DNA from: Lysobacteraceae bacterium
Lineage (GTDB): Bacteria; Pseudomonadota; Gammaproteobacteria; Xanthomonadales; Rhodanobacteraceae
Direction of reading: 5' to 3'
Length of the DNA: 64,000 bases
Assembly: GCA_021372495.1 (NCBI GenBank)
Contig: JAJFUF010000024.1
Location: 1 to 64,000, forward strand
Positions 38,471 through 50,592 of this stretch are shown piece by piece. Position numbers and translations under genes: made by a program. Numbering within the stretch: position 1 is the stretch's first letter; each line of letters begins with the position of its first letter. The notes under the pieces are model-generated. The model was not told the DNA's origin and did not search any database. It saw only the letters and a program-made list of their open reading frames with translations.

Positions 38471-39661
38471 ATGACGCCGCCCGCCGCGCTGCCCGCGCCG
38501 CGTCTGGCGGGGTTCTACTTCGCCTACTACGCAGCGTTGGGCGCGTTCCTGCCATACTGGAGCGTGTACCTCGACGCGCGCGGCTTCGACGCGGCGGCGA
38601 TCGGCGCGCTGACCAGCCTGTGGTACGCGACGCGCGTGGTTTCGCCGTCGGCCTGGAGCTGGCTGGCCGCGCGCAGCGCGCGCCCGGTGCGCTGGCTGCG
38701 CGTCGGCTGCGCCGCCACGCTGCTGTGCTTCCTGCCGCTGCTGGCGCCGCGCGGCTTCGCCGTCACCGCGGTGGCGATGGCCGCGTTCTGCTTCTTCTAC
38801 AACGCGGTGATGCCGCAGTTCGAGGCGATCACGCTGTCGCACCTCGGCGCGCGCAGCGAGCGCTACGGGCGCATCCGCGTATGGGGCTCGATCGGCTTCG
38901 TCGCCGTGGTCGCGCTGTACGGCGCGGCGCTCGACCATCTGGCGGCGACCGCCCTGCCCTGGCTGATGCTGCCGCTGTTCGCCGGCTTGCTGGCCGCGTC
39001 GGCCGTCAACGACTACGGCCCTGCGCATCACGCGCGCGAAGCGGACGACGCGGGCGACGCGCCCGGCTTCGCCGCGCGGCTGCGCCGCCCCGAGGTGCTG
39101 GCCTTCTTCGCCAGCATGCTGCTGCTGGCGATCTCGTTCGGCCCCTACTACACCTTCTACTCGATCTACCTCGAAGCGCAGGGCTACAGCGGTCGCGCCA
39201 CCGGCGCGCTGTGGGCCTGCGGCGTCGCGGCGGAGATCGTGCTGTTCTTCCTCGCAGCGCGCATGTTCGCACGCTGGCACGCGGTGACCGTGCTGAGGGT
39301 TTCGCTGCTCTCCGCGGTGGCGCGCTGGCTGCTGACCGCGTGGTTTCCGCAACTGATGCCGGTGATGCTGCTGGCGCAGCTCAGCCACGCGCTGAACTTC
39401 GCCGCGTGCTTCGCCGCGGCGATCCAACTGCTGGCGCGCTTCTTCCCGGGACGCATGAACGGCCACGGCCAGGGCGTGTTCTACGCCGTCAGCGGCGTCG
39501 GCGGCACGCTGGGCGCGCTGGGCTCGGGCCTGGCCTGGCACGCGCTCGGCGGCGCGCAGGCCTTCATGCTGGCCGCCGCCGCCGCGGCGCTGGCTGCATG
39601 GGTGGCCTGGCGCGGCCTGCGACCGTATGCCACACCCGCCCAAAGCCCGGCGCCGCCCTGA
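38471..39661 (+). CDS. MFS permease, LacY/HcaT-like
   Basis: A 396-residue permease with about 12 hydrophobic segments. The start LAGFYFAYYAALGAFLPYWSVYLDARGFDAAAIGAL and the RIRVWGSIGFV motif match the MFS_1-like/3-phenylpropionate (HcaT) transporter group. Substrate is unknown. It follows DUF2461 by 7 nt, so is co-transcribed, and a PsiE-like gene follows after 62 nt. Confidence 0.88.
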   Translation: MTPPAALPAPRLAGFYFAYYAALGAFLPYWSVYLDARGFDAAAIGALTSLWYATRVVSPSAWSWLAARSARPVRWLRVGCAATLLCFLPLLAPRGFAVTAVAMAAFCFFYNAVMPQFEAITLSHLGARSERYGRIRVWGSIGFVAVVALYGAALDHLAATALPWLMLPLFAGLLAASAVNDYGPAHHAREADDAGDAPGFAARLRRPEVLAFFASMLLLAISFGPYYTFYSIYLEAQGYSGRATGALWACGVAAEIVLFFLAARMFARWHAVTVLRVSLLSAVARWLLTAWFPQLMPVMLLAQLSHALNFAACFAAAIQLLARFFPGRMNGHGQGVFYAVSGVGGTLGALGSGLAWHALGGAQAFMLAAAAAALAAWVAWRGLRPYATPAQSPAPP

Positions 39662-39723
39662 TCCGGTTTGCCATGCCATGCGCAACTGCTAACGTGGCCG
39701 CAAACCGCCGCGAGGACGCGTCC

Positions 39724-40149
39724 ATGGCCACCCGCTTCGAGTCTATCCTCAAGGCAACGGGCAATCGGCTGATCGTCGTGGTCGAGCGGCTGGGGCTGCT
39801 GATCGTGCTGGGGGCAACCATTGTCGCCGCCGGCCAGGAGATCGAAGCGACCTGGCGCAACGGCCGGGTCGCCGTCACCGACCTGCTGTTGCTGTTCATC
39901 TACCTCGAACTGCTGACGATGAGCGGGGTGTACTGGCGCGTGGGTCGCCTGCCCGTGCGCATGCCGCTGTACATCGCGATCGTGGCGATGGCGCGGCACC
40001 TCACGCTCGATACCACCGCCGCCTCGCCGCTGGCCGTGCTCTCCGAAGCCGGCGCCGTGTTGCTGCTCGGCGCGGCGGTGCTGCTGGTGCGCTACGGTCA
40101 CAAGCGCTACCCCTACGACGACGAGGGCGACCGCACGCCGCTCAGCTGA
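39724..40149 (+). CDS. PsiE-family membrane protein
   Basis: A 141-residue protein with four hydrophobic segments and the family pattern around DLLLLFIYLELLTMSGVYWRVGRLPVRMPLYIAIVAMARHL. It fits the phosphate-starvation-inducible PsiE family, whose biochemical role is unknown. ATG at 39724 follows GAGGAC; an ATG at 39673 is also in frame. It converges with epmA, leaving a 5-nt gap. No pho box was identified, so phosphate control here is not supported by sequence. Confidence 0.85.
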   Translation: MATRFESILKATGNRLIVVVERLGLLIVLGATIVAAGQEIEATWRNGRVAVTDLLLLFIYLELLTMSGVYWRVGRLPVRMPLYIAIVAMARHLTLDTTAASPLAVLSEAGAVLLLGAAVLLVRYGHKRYPYDDEGDRTPLS

Positions 40150-40154
40150 GCGCG

Positions 40155-43227
<3,073 letters not shown>

Positions 43228-43293
43228 TTACCGGCTTGTTGCGCCGCGCCGCGCGGGTGCAGGATGCTTGGGCGCACGCACGGGAGGAGCGCC

Positions 43294-44136
43294 ATGGCGA
43301 AGAAAGGCTGGACCGCATTTCCGTATCCCGACGCCGCCTACGACTATCGCGGCGACGCCCTGGCGAAAGCCTGGAAGACGCTGCACGCGGGCGACCAGGA
43401 GCCGTTCCCCGACGCGAAGCACATCGGCGCGCTGCTCAGCGCCAACCCGAAACTGGGCAAGGACGCCGACACGCTGGCCGAGGCGCTGCAGGACGCCTGG
43501 CGCGCCTTTCACCGCGGCGATTTCCAGGACGCCTACGAACGCGGCGTCGCGCTGAAGGCGCCGGGCGCGTCGGTCGCGGTCAAGGCCGGCGGCATCCACG
43601 CCACCTATCTCGTCGAAGCCGAGAAGGAGAAGATCGCGCGCTTCGAGGCGCTGGCCGCGCTGGCGGCCGAGGCGATCGCGGCGCTGCCCGGCGAGGCCAA
43701 CAGCCACTACCGCCACGCCTTCGCGCTGGGCCGGCTCAGCCAGACGCTGTCGATCGCCAAGGCGCTGGCGCAGGGCATCGCCGGCAAGGTGCGCGCTTCG
43801 CTGGAAGCCGCGCTGGAGCTGGCGCCGAAGCACGCCGAGGCGCACACCGCGATGGGGCTGTACCACGCCGAGATCGTCGCCAAGGTCGGCGGCATGCTGG
43901 CCAAGCTGACCTACGGCGCCAACGCCGCCGCCGCCGAGAAGCACCTGAAGGAAGCGCTGAAGCTGACCCCGCACTCGCCAATCGCCTGGATCGAATACGG
44001 CAACGGCCTGCTGCTGCTGCATGGCGACAAGCGCGAGGACGAGGCCGCGGAAGCCTACGCCAAGGCCGCCAAGCTCAAGCCGCACGACGCGATGGAAGCG
44101 CTCGACGCCGCCTACGCGCGCGAACAACTGGCCTGA
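43294..44136 (+). CDS. TPR-like repeat protein of unknown function
   Basis: A 280-residue protein, cytoplasmic by sequence. The first 90 residues (GWTAFPYPDAAYDYRGDALAKAWKTLHAGDQEPFPDA) are unlike standard TPRs; about residues 120-275 form helical repeats with TPR spacing (KVRASLEAALELAPKHAEAHTAMGLYHAEI and AAEKHLKEALKLTPHSPIAWIEYGNGLLLL). The start has a near-perfect GGGAGGAG upstream, suggesting high expression. Divergent from ligA with 90 nt between. No partner is visible; it probably mediates protein contacts. Confidence 0.8.
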   Translation: MAKKGWTAFPYPDAAYDYRGDALAKAWKTLHAGDQEPFPDAKHIGALLSANPKLGKDADTLAEALQDAWRAFHRGDFQDAYERGVALKAPGASVAVKAGGIHATYLVEAEKEKIARFEALAALAAEAIAALPGEANSHYRHAFALGRLSQTLSIAKALAQGIAGKVRASLEAALELAPKHAEAHTAMGLYHAEIVAKVGGMLAKLTYGANAAAAEKHLKEALKLTPHSPIAWIEYGNGLLLLHGDKREDEAAEAYAKAAKLKPHDAMEALDAAYAREQLA

Positions 44137-44235
44137 ATCCGCGCGCGGCAGGCGGCGAAAGCCCCGCGAAAGACGCGCGGCCCACGCTGGCACGGGCGGA
44201 GGAATGCCCCGCCCGTCGCTCGCCGGAGGCCGCGC

Positions 44236-44856
44236 ATGCGCCGCGTCCTGCTCATCGCTCCGCTTCTCGCCGGCCTGCTCGCGCCCGGCCTCGCCGCCGC
44301 GGGCGGCCCGTTCGGCATCGACCACCGCGTCGCCTACGACAACAGCGGCATCTGGAAGCGCAGCACGCAGAAGGACGTCGAGTACGCGACCGTGCTGACC
44401 GTGATCGGCGGCGCGCTGCTGCTGGGCGACCAGAGCGACAGCGGCGACACCTTCTGGCGCGCGGTCGACGCCACCGCCTTCTCGGCGGTCGCCGCGCAGG
44501 CGATGAAGTGGATGTTCGGCCGCGAACGCCCTTCCGAAACCGACGATCCGAACCGGTGGTTCAAGGGCAGCGGCCACCAGAGCTTCCCCAGCGGCGAGGT
44601 GACCCTGGTGGCAGGCGCGGTGACGCCGTTCGTGGTCCGCTACGGCGCCGAGCATCCGGCCGTATACGCGCTGGAGCTGCTGCCGCTGTACGACAGCATC
44701 GCGCGGGTCAAGGTGCACGGCCACTGGCAGAGCGACGTGCTGGCCGGCTGGGCGCTCGGCACCGGCTTCGGCATCTGGTCCGCGCACACCGGCCATCCGG
44801 TGATCCTGAGCTGGCTGCCGGGCGGCTTCCAGATCGGTATCGTGCACCGCTTCTGA
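44236..44856 (+). CDS. PAP2-family membrane phosphatase
   Basis: A 206-residue protein with an N-terminal signal sequence (MRRVLLIAPLLAGLLAPGLAAAG) and acid-phosphatase motifs: K91-x6-R98-P99, P118-S119-G120-E121, and R157-x5-H163-x3-D167. Motifs 1 and 3 are complete. In motif 2 the usual His of PSGH is Glu here (SFPSGEV), as in a subgroup of proteobacterial PAP2 proteins. Substrates of the family include undecaprenyl pyrophosphate, phosphatidate and PGP. Export plus a single domain suggests action on the outer face of the inner membrane or in the periplasm. Confidence 0.88.
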   Translation: MRRVLLIAPLLAGLLAPGLAAAGGPFGIDHRVAYDNSGIWKRSTQKDVEYATVLTVIGGALLLGDQSDSGDTFWRAVDATAFSAVAAQAMKWMFGRERPSETDDPNRWFKGSGHQSFPSGEVTLVAGAVTPFVVRYGAEHPAVYALELLPLYDSIARVKVHGHWQSDVLAGWALGTGFGIWSAHTGHPVILSWLPGGFQIGIVHRF

Positions 44857-44923
44857 ACGGGCCGCGCACGGCGCGCGCCCGCGCCCGGCCGGCGCAGCCG
44901 CCCGCGGCTACAATACGCCGCGC

Positions 44924-46378
44924 ATGATCCTGCGCGCCGACGTCCCGCACGCCGCTCCGATCGCCGACGCCGCTCCCGCCGCGACGGGCGGCGCCGCGCC
45001 GACGCGCGTCAGCGGGCTGCTGTGGCTGATCTCCGCCGCGTTCTTCATGCAGACGCTGGACTCCACCATCGTCAACACCGCGGTGCCGAGCATCGCCGAG
45101 GCGCTGGCGGTGCCGCCGCTGTCGATCAAGACCGCGCTGACCAGCTACGTGCTGACGCTCGCCGTGTGCATCCCCGCCAGCCCGTGGCTGACCGACCGCT
45201 TCGGCACGCGCCGCATCTTCGCCGCGGCGATCGCGGTGTTCACGCTCGGCTCGCTGCTGTGCGGGCTGGCGCAGAGCCTGCCGCAACTGGTCGCCGCGCG
45301 CGTGGTGCAGGGCCTCGGCGGCGCGCTGCTGCTGCCGGTCGGCCGCTTCGTGCTGGTGCGCAGCTACGGCCACCGCGATTTCGTCGCGGCGATGAGCACG
45401 GTGGCGACGTTCGGCCTGCTCGGCTCGGTGCTCGGGCCGCTCCTCGGCGGCGCGCTCTCGCAGCTGGCGAGCTGGCGCTGGATCTTCCTGGTCAACGTGC
45501 CGGCCGGCCTGTTCGGACTGTGGCTGAACCGGCGCGAGATGCCGGAGTTCCGCCGCGCCGACGCCGGCGCGTTCGACCCGGTCGGCTTCGTGCTGTTCGC
45601 GCTGGCCGCGTCGCTGCTGCTGGCGGTCGCCGAGCGGGCCGACGCGCGCGACACGACCTGGCCCATGATTGTCGCGCTCGCCGCCGGTGCCGTCGCGCTG
45701 GGCGCGCTGTACGTGCGCCACAGCGGCCGCGTGGCGCGGCCGGTGATCGACCTCGGCCTGCTGCGCACCCGCAGCGTGGCGGTGTCGCTGGCCGGCGGCC
45801 TGTGCACGCGGCTGGGCGTGTCCGGCATGTTCCTGCTGCTGGTGCTGTTCCTGCAGATGGGCTGCGGCTGGTCGCCGATCGCCGCCGGCCTGATGATGGT
45901 GCCGCAGGCGCTGGGCGCGATGCTGGTCAAGCCGCTGATCCACCGCCTGCTCGGCCGCTACGGCTACCGCCGCCTGCTCGCCGCCAACACGGTGGTGGTG
46001 GCGCTGCTGCTGGCGCTGTTCGCGCTGCCCTCGGCGCAGACGCCGGCCTGGATGATCGCCGCCCAGGTGTTCGTCTACGGCCTGGTGATGTCGCTGCAGT
46101 ACACGGCAATGAACACACTGACCTTCGTCGACCTGCCGCCCGAGCACGCGGCGATGGCCGCGTCGATGGGCTCGACCGTGCAGTACCTGGCGATGAGCTT
46201 CGGCATCGCGCTGGCGACGCTGCTGATGGCCGTGTTCCTGCACGGCCAGACGCCGGAGGCTTACGTCTTCGCCTTCCGCCGCGCGGTGCTGGCCCTGGCG
46301 CTGCTGACCCTGGCCGCGGCCGCGGTGTTCCGCCTGCTGCGCCGCGACGCGCCCAGCCCCGCGGCATCGACGCCGTAG
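44924..46378 (+). CDS. DHA2-family (EmrB/QacA-type) drug transporter
   Basis: A 484-residue MFS protein with about 14 hydrophobic segments. The signature LDSTIVNTAVPSIAEALAVP in helix 1, LTDRFGTRRIF between helices 2 and 3, and GLGGALLLPVGRFVLVRSY with the motif C region LGPLLGGALSQLASWRWIFLVNVPAGL place it in the proton-driven DHA2 multidrug group. No EmrA-type adaptor or regulator is beside it. Its last 118 nt overlap the end of the opposing WS/DGAT-like gene; the final MFS helix (LALALLTLAAAAVF) is coded in that overlap. Confidence 0.92.
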   Translation: MILRADVPHAAPIADAAPAATGGAAPTRVSGLLWLISAAFFMQTLDSTIVNTAVPSIAEALAVPPLSIKTALTSYVLTLAVCIPASPWLTDRFGTRRIFAAAIAVFTLGSLLCGLAQSLPQLVAARVVQGLGGALLLPVGRFVLVRSYGHRDFVAAMSTVATFGLLGSVLGPLLGGALSQLASWRWIFLVNVPAGLFGLWLNRREMPEFRRADAGAFDPVGFVLFALAASLLLAVAERADARDTTWPMIVALAAGAVALGALYVRHSGRVARPVIDLGLLRTRSVAVSLAGGLCTRLGVSGMFLLLVLFLQMGCGWSPIAAGLMMVPQALGAMLVKPLIHRLLGRYGYRRLLAANTVVVALLLALFALPSAQTPAWMIAAQVFVYGLVMSLQYTAMNTLTFVDLPPEHAAMAASMGSTVQYLAMSFGIALATLLMAVFLHGQTPEAYVFAFRRAVLALALLTLAAAAVFRLLRRDAPSPAASTP

Positions 46379-47832
46379 CGGGCGAGGGTCGCGGCGGCGG
46401 CGTCCGCGGTGATGTCGCCACCCCACTCTTCCATCAGCGCGATCATCACCAGCTTCTCGAACTCGGCGCCGAAGCGCTGCACGATCGCATCGGGGTCGGC
46501 GATGCGCTTGGCGTCGGCGATCAGGCCGAAGTGCACGTGGCCGTCGTAGCTGAGGATCGACAGGCCGACGCCGACCGAGCCGGACTGCGGCACCCAGAAC
46601 ATCAGTTCGCGCATCCGGCTGCCGGCCAGGAACAGCGGCTGCTGCGGTCCCGGCACGTTGGTCGCCACCACCGACGCCTTGCGGCTGAACAGCTCCAGCG
46701 CCGGACGCAGCAGCGCCGCCGGCGCCATGCCGAGCGCGGCAAGCAGGCCGAACGTCATGACCGCCTGCCGCGAGTTCTTCAATTGGCGCATGTTCGCGGC
46801 GACGCGTTCGAGGCGGCGCAGCGGATTGGGTTCGCCGACCGGCAGATCGAGGAACACCAGGCCGAAGTGGTTGCCGAGCCGCTTGGCGTGCTCGAGCGGC
46901 CGCAGGTTGACCGGCACGGTCGCGCGCACGGTGAGGCCGTCGACCGCATCGCCGGCGTCGTGCATGTAGGCGCGCAGCGCGCCGGCGGCGCAGGCCATCA
47001 GCACGTCGTTGACGGTGCAGCCGAGCGCGCGCCCGAGCGTCTTCACCTCCTCCAGCGCCAACGGCTCGGCCCACGCCACGCGCTTGACCACGCCGAGCGG
47101 CCCCCTCAGCGCGGTCGGCGGATCGTCCGCCAGGGCCAGCACCGAGCCGAGTTCGCGGGCGATCTCGGAACCCTCGATGACCAGACCGGCCGCCTGCGCG
47201 GGGTCGAGCAGCATCTCCGCAAGCTTGTCCCAGGCCTTGCCGCCGACCTCGACCGCCCGGCGCAGGCCGGCCTGCGCCGGCTCGAGCAGGCGCTGGAACA
47301 CGCCGCCGCCGTCGTGTTTCAGCCACGTGCGCGCCAGTTCGGCGTGCTGCGCGGGGCCGGGCGCGGTGTCGGTCAGCGACAGCAGCACCTGCACCAGCGC
47401 CAGGCCGTCGGCGTAGCAGTGGTGCATGCGCGCCACCAGCGCGCTGCCGCCCCGATAGTTCTCGACCACATGGAACTGCCACGCGGGCTTGGAGTGGTCG
47501 AGCGGCATCGAAGCCAGCTCGCTGACGAAGCGTTCCAGCTCCGGCTTGCCGGCCGCGCCCGGCAGCGCGGCGACGCGCACGTGCCAGTCGAGGTCGAAGT
47601 CGGGGTCGTTCTCCCAGTAGGCACCGGTGGCGGTGATCGTGGCGCGCTGGGCGAAACGCCGGTAGGCGAGGAAACGCTCCGCGAGCATGCGCTTGAAGCG
47701 GGCGACGTCGAGCGCGTCGGCAAAGATCATCACGCCGCAGATCATCATCAGATTGGTCGGCGTCTCCATGCGCAGCCACGTGGTGTCCACCTTGGACATC
47801 GACTCGTGCGCGCCCTGCAGCTCCTCGAACAT
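46261..47832 (-). CDS. WS/DGAT-like wax ester synthase/acyltransferase
   Basis: A 523-residue member of the bacterial wax ester synthase/diacylglycerol acyltransferase family. The catalytic HHxxxDG motif is intact (H137-H138-C-Y-A-D142-G143), with family segments PLDHSKPAWQFHVVENYRGGSALVARMHH, VNDVLMACAAGALRAYM, VPVNLR and NVPGPQQPLFLAGS. It esterifies an alcohol or diglyceride with acyl-CoA. ATG at 47832 is given; ATG 47799 (MSKVDTTWLRMETPTN) may be the true start by family alignment. The Arg/Ala-rich C-terminal tail (about 40 residues) is coded antisense to the end of the MFS gene. Confidence 0.9.
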   Translation of the reverse strand: MFEELQGAHESMSKVDTTWLRMETPTNLMMICGVMIFADALDVARFKRMLAERFLAYRRFAQRATITATGAYWENDPDFDLDWHVRVAALPGAAGKPELERFVSELASMPLDHSKPAWQFHVVENYRGGSALVARMHHCYADGLALVQVLLSLTDTAPGPAQHAELARTWLKHDGGGVFQRLLEPAQAGLRRAVEVGGKAWDKLAEMLLDPAQAAGLVIEGSEIARELGSVLALADDPPTALRGPLGVVKRVAWAEPLALEEVKTLGRALGCTVNDVLMACAAGALRAYMHDAGDAVDGLTVRATVPVNLRPLEHAKRLGNHFGLVFLDLPVGEPNPLRRLERVAANMRQLKNSRQAVMTFGLLAALGMAPAALLRPALELFSRKASVVATNVPGPQQPLFLAGSRMRELMFWVPQSGSVGVGLSILSYDGHVHFGLIADAKRIADPDAIVQRFGAEFEKLVMIALMEEWGGDITADAAAATLARYGVDAAGLGASRRSRRNTAAAARVSSARASTARRKAKT

Positions 47833-47939
47833 CGCCGCCCCCGCGAATGCGCGGCGGGCCAACGGCGGCCCGCACGCTCGTGTAGCATCCGGACAACAGG
47901 CCGAAAACGCAACGGCCGCGACCAGGGAGACGGCACCGC

Positions 47940-49118
47940 ATGCAGCACGCCAGCGAAATCCTGCTCAGCCTGTTCGTGATCTTCGTCGCCGCCCAGATCG
48001 GCGCCGAGATCGCCCAGCGCCTGCGCCTGCCCGGCGTGGTCGGCGAGATCGCCGCCGGCTGCGCGATCGGCCCGTCCGCGCTGGGCTGGATCGCGCCGAA
48101 CGAGCCGCTGGAGGTGCTGTCCGAGATCGGCGTGGTGCTGCTGCTGTTCGCGGTCGGCCTGGAGACGCGGCTCGACGACCTCAAGCGCGTCGGCCGCAGC
48201 GCCTTCATGGTCGGCGTGCTCGGCGTGGTCGTGCCGTTCGCGATGGGCACGCTGTGGGCGCACGGCGCCGGCTTCCCCTGGAACAAGTCGATGTTCGTCG
48301 CCGCCGCGTTCGTCGCCACCTCGGCCGGCATCACCGCGCGCGTGCTGCAGGAACTCGGCGCGCTGCGCCGCATCGAGAGCCGGGTGATCCTCGGCGCCGC
48401 CGTGATCGACGACATCCTCGCCATGCTGCTGCTGGGCGTGGTGGTGTCGCTGCAGGCCGGCGGCGAACTGCACGTCGGCAACCTGCTGGTGGTGCTGGGT
48501 GAGGCGGTCGGCTTCGTCGCGGTGATCGGCTGGGTGGGCACGCGCATGATGCGGCGCGGCTCCGCCTGGCTGGACCGGCCGATCCATCCGCTGTCGCCGC
48601 TGACCGTGGTGCTGGCGCTCTGCCTCGGCCTTGCCTTCCTCTCCACCGAGTTCGGCCTGGCCGCGATCATCGGCGCGTTCCTCGCCGGCATGATCGCCTC
48701 CGAGAGCCGCCAGCGCGAGACGCTGGAGCACCAGACGCAGCCGCTGCTGGCGCTGATGACGCCGTTCTTCTTCGTGATCACCGGCACCAAGGTCGATCTC
48801 GCCCTGCTCGGCAGCCGCGAGGCGCTGCTCATGCTGACGGTGGTCACCGGCATCGCCATCGTCTCCAAGCTGGTCGGCGGTTTCCTCGGCGCGCTGGGAC
48901 TGGGACCGCGTGCCGCGACCATCGTCGGCATGGGCATGGTGCCGCGCGGCGAGGTCGGCGTGGTGATCGCCAGCCTCGGCCTCTCCGCCGGCGTGTTCAC
49001 CAACCAGGTCTATGCGGTGATCGTGGCGATGTCGCTGCTGACGGCGATGCTCACGCCGCCGCTGCTGGCATGGCTGCTGCGGCGCAGCCCGGAGCCGCGG
49101 ATCGTGCCGCCGTCCTGA
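47940..49118 (+). CDS. CPA2-family Na+/K+:H+ antiporter
   Basis: A 392-residue membrane domain with about 12 hydrophobic segments and no C-terminal TrkA domain. Signatures are LPGVVGEIAAGCAIGPSALGWI, VGLETRLDDLKRVG, FVATSAGITARVLQELG, AAVIDDILAMLLLGVV (the ion-binding Asp pair) and GMVPRGEVGVVIASLGLSAG. It resembles NhaS/KefB-type monovalent cation antiporters; ion preference is unclear. ATG at 47940 has AGGGAG upstream. Divergent from WS/DGAT and convergent with phrB, 6 nt from its stop. Confidence 0.92.
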   Translation: MQHASEILLSLFVIFVAAQIGAEIAQRLRLPGVVGEIAAGCAIGPSALGWIAPNEPLEVLSEIGVVLLLFAVGLETRLDDLKRVGRSAFMVGVLGVVVPFAMGTLWAHGAGFPWNKSMFVAAAFVATSAGITARVLQELGALRRIESRVILGAAVIDDILAMLLLGVVVSLQAGGELHVGNLLVVLGEAVGFVAVIGWVGTRMMRRGSAWLDRPIHPLSPLTVVLALCLGLAFLSTEFGLAAIIGAFLAGMIASESRQRETLEHQTQPLLALMTPFFFVITGTKVDLALLGSREALLMLTVVTGIAIVSKLVGGFLGALGLGPRAATIVGMGMVPRGEVGVVIASLGLSAGVFTNQVYAVIVAMSLLTAMLTPPLLAWLLRRSPEPRIVPPS

Positions 49119-49124
49119 TGCGGC

Positions 49125-50546
49125 TCAGCGGCCGCGCATGCGTTGCCACGCGGCCAGCGCCGCTGCGCGCGAGGCCTTCAAGTCGACCATCGGCGGCGGA
49201 TAGCCGCTGCGCGCCAGCAGCGCGGGATCGCGCCACGGTTCCTGCAGCAACGCATCGGGCGCGTCCGCCAGTTCGGGCAGCCAGCGGCGCACGTAGGCAG
49301 CTTCGGGATCGAACCTCTGCGCCTGTGCCACCGGATTGAAGATGCGAAAGTATGGCGCGGCATCGGCGCCGGTACCGGCATTCCACTGCCAGCCTTGCGT
49401 GTTGTTGGCGAGATCGGCGTCGACCAGCGTGTCCCAGAACCAGCGCGCGCCGTGGCGCCAGTGCAGGCGCAGGTTCTTGGTGAGGAAGCTCGCCACGATC
49501 ATGCGCACGCGGTTGTGCATCCAGCCGGTCGTCCACAGCTCGCGCATGCCGGCATCGACGATCGGCACGCCGGTGCGGCCGCGCTGCCAGCGAGCCAGCG
49601 TTTCGCCGTCGGGCTCGGCCCACGGAAACGCGTCGAAGCTCGCGTCGAGATTCGCCTCGGTCGTGTACGGGAAGTGGTACAGCAGGTGATGCGCGAACTC
49701 GCGCCAGCCGAGCTCGCGCAAATACGCCTCGACGGCGTCGCCGAGCCGCGCGCGGCCATGGCGGCACGCGCAGTCGTCCAGCGCCCGCACGACCTGCCGC
49801 GGCGAAATCTCGCCGAAGTGCAGGTGCGGCGACATCCGCGAAGTGCCGCGGCGGTCGGGGCTGTCGCGCTGCGCCGCGTAGCCGGACAGGGCGTCTTCGC
49901 AGAACACATCCAGCGCCTCGCGCGCGCCGGCCTCGCCCGGCCGCCAGGCCGCGCGCAGTCCGACGTCCCAGCCGGGCCTCGGCAGCAGGCCGAGCGCATC
50001 CAGCGGCAAGCCGTCGGCGAGAGTCTCCCAGCGCTGCGGCTGCGGTGCCGGCAGCGGCGCAGCCGGCCGCAGGCGTGCCCGCGCGCTGCGCCAGAACGGC
50101 GTGAACACGCGATACGGCCCGCCCTTGCCGGTTGCGATCTCCCACGGCTCGAACAACAGCGCGCCGTTGTGGGCATGTGTGGCGATGCCTGCTGCGCGAA
50201 GCGTCGACTCGACTTCGGCGTCACGGGCGCGCACCGTCGGCTCGTACAGGCGGTTCCAGTACACCGCTTCGGCGTTCGTCGCGGCCGCGACCGCCAGCAG
50301 CGTCTCGGCCGACGGCCCGCCGCGCAGGTGCAGGACGCCGCCGCGCGCGCGCAATGTGGCCTCCAGCGCGGCGAGACTGTGGTGCAGCCACCAACGGCTG
50401 GCCGCACCCGGCGCCCATGGCGCCTCCTCGTCCGGCGCATGCACGTACAGCGGCAGCACGCGCGCATGCGCCGCCGCGGCCGCGCTCAGCGCGGGGTTGT
50501 CCTCCAGCCGCAGGTCGCGGCGGAACCAGACGATGGCGGCGCCCAT
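49125..50546 (-). CDS. phrB: Deoxyribodipyrimidine photolyase
   Basis: Repairs cyclobutane pyrimidine dimers with light. The 473-residue class I CPD photolyase has the N-terminal antenna domain (AIVWFRRDLRLEDNPAL) and the FAD-binding domain: SRMSPHLHFGEISPRQV, WREFAHHLLYHFP, TGVPIVDAGMRELWTTGWMHNRVRMIVASFLTKNL, and the W-x2-G-x-x-W-F-W-D-T-L-V-D-A-D-LANNTQGWQW region. Residues for flavin binding and electron transfer are present. It lies 46 nt downstream of mgtA on the same strand. Confidence 0.97.
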   Translation of the reverse strand: MGAAIVWFRRDLRLEDNPALSAAAAAHARVLPLYVHAPDEEAPWAPGAASRWWLHHSLAALEATLRARGGVLHLRGGPSAETLLAVAAATNAEAVYWNRLYEPTVRARDAEVESTLRAAGIATHAHNGALLFEPWEIATGKGGPYRVFTPFWRSARARLRPAAPLPAPQPQRWETLADGLPLDALGLLPRPGWDVGLRAAWRPGEAGAREALDVFCEDALSGYAAQRDSPDRRGTSRMSPHLHFGEISPRQVVRALDDCACRHGRARLGDAVEAYLRELGWREFAHHLLYHFPYTTEANLDASFDAFPWAEPDGETLARWQRGRTGVPIVDAGMRELWTTGWMHNRVRMIVASFLTKNLRLHWRHGARWFWDTLVDADLANNTQGWQWNAGTGADAAPYFRIFNPVAQAQRFDPEAAYVRRWLPELADAPDALLQEPWRDPALLARSGYPPPMVDLKASRAAALAAWQRMRGR

Positions 50547-50592
50547 GCCCGCAGCTTAGCGGTTCGATGCTGCCGCGGTGTGCGCCTGCCGC

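Noticed and set aside
44708-49003. 1431-codon minus-strand frame
   Set aside because: Patchwork of shadows under the MFS, WS/DGAT and antiporter genes; no coherent domain.
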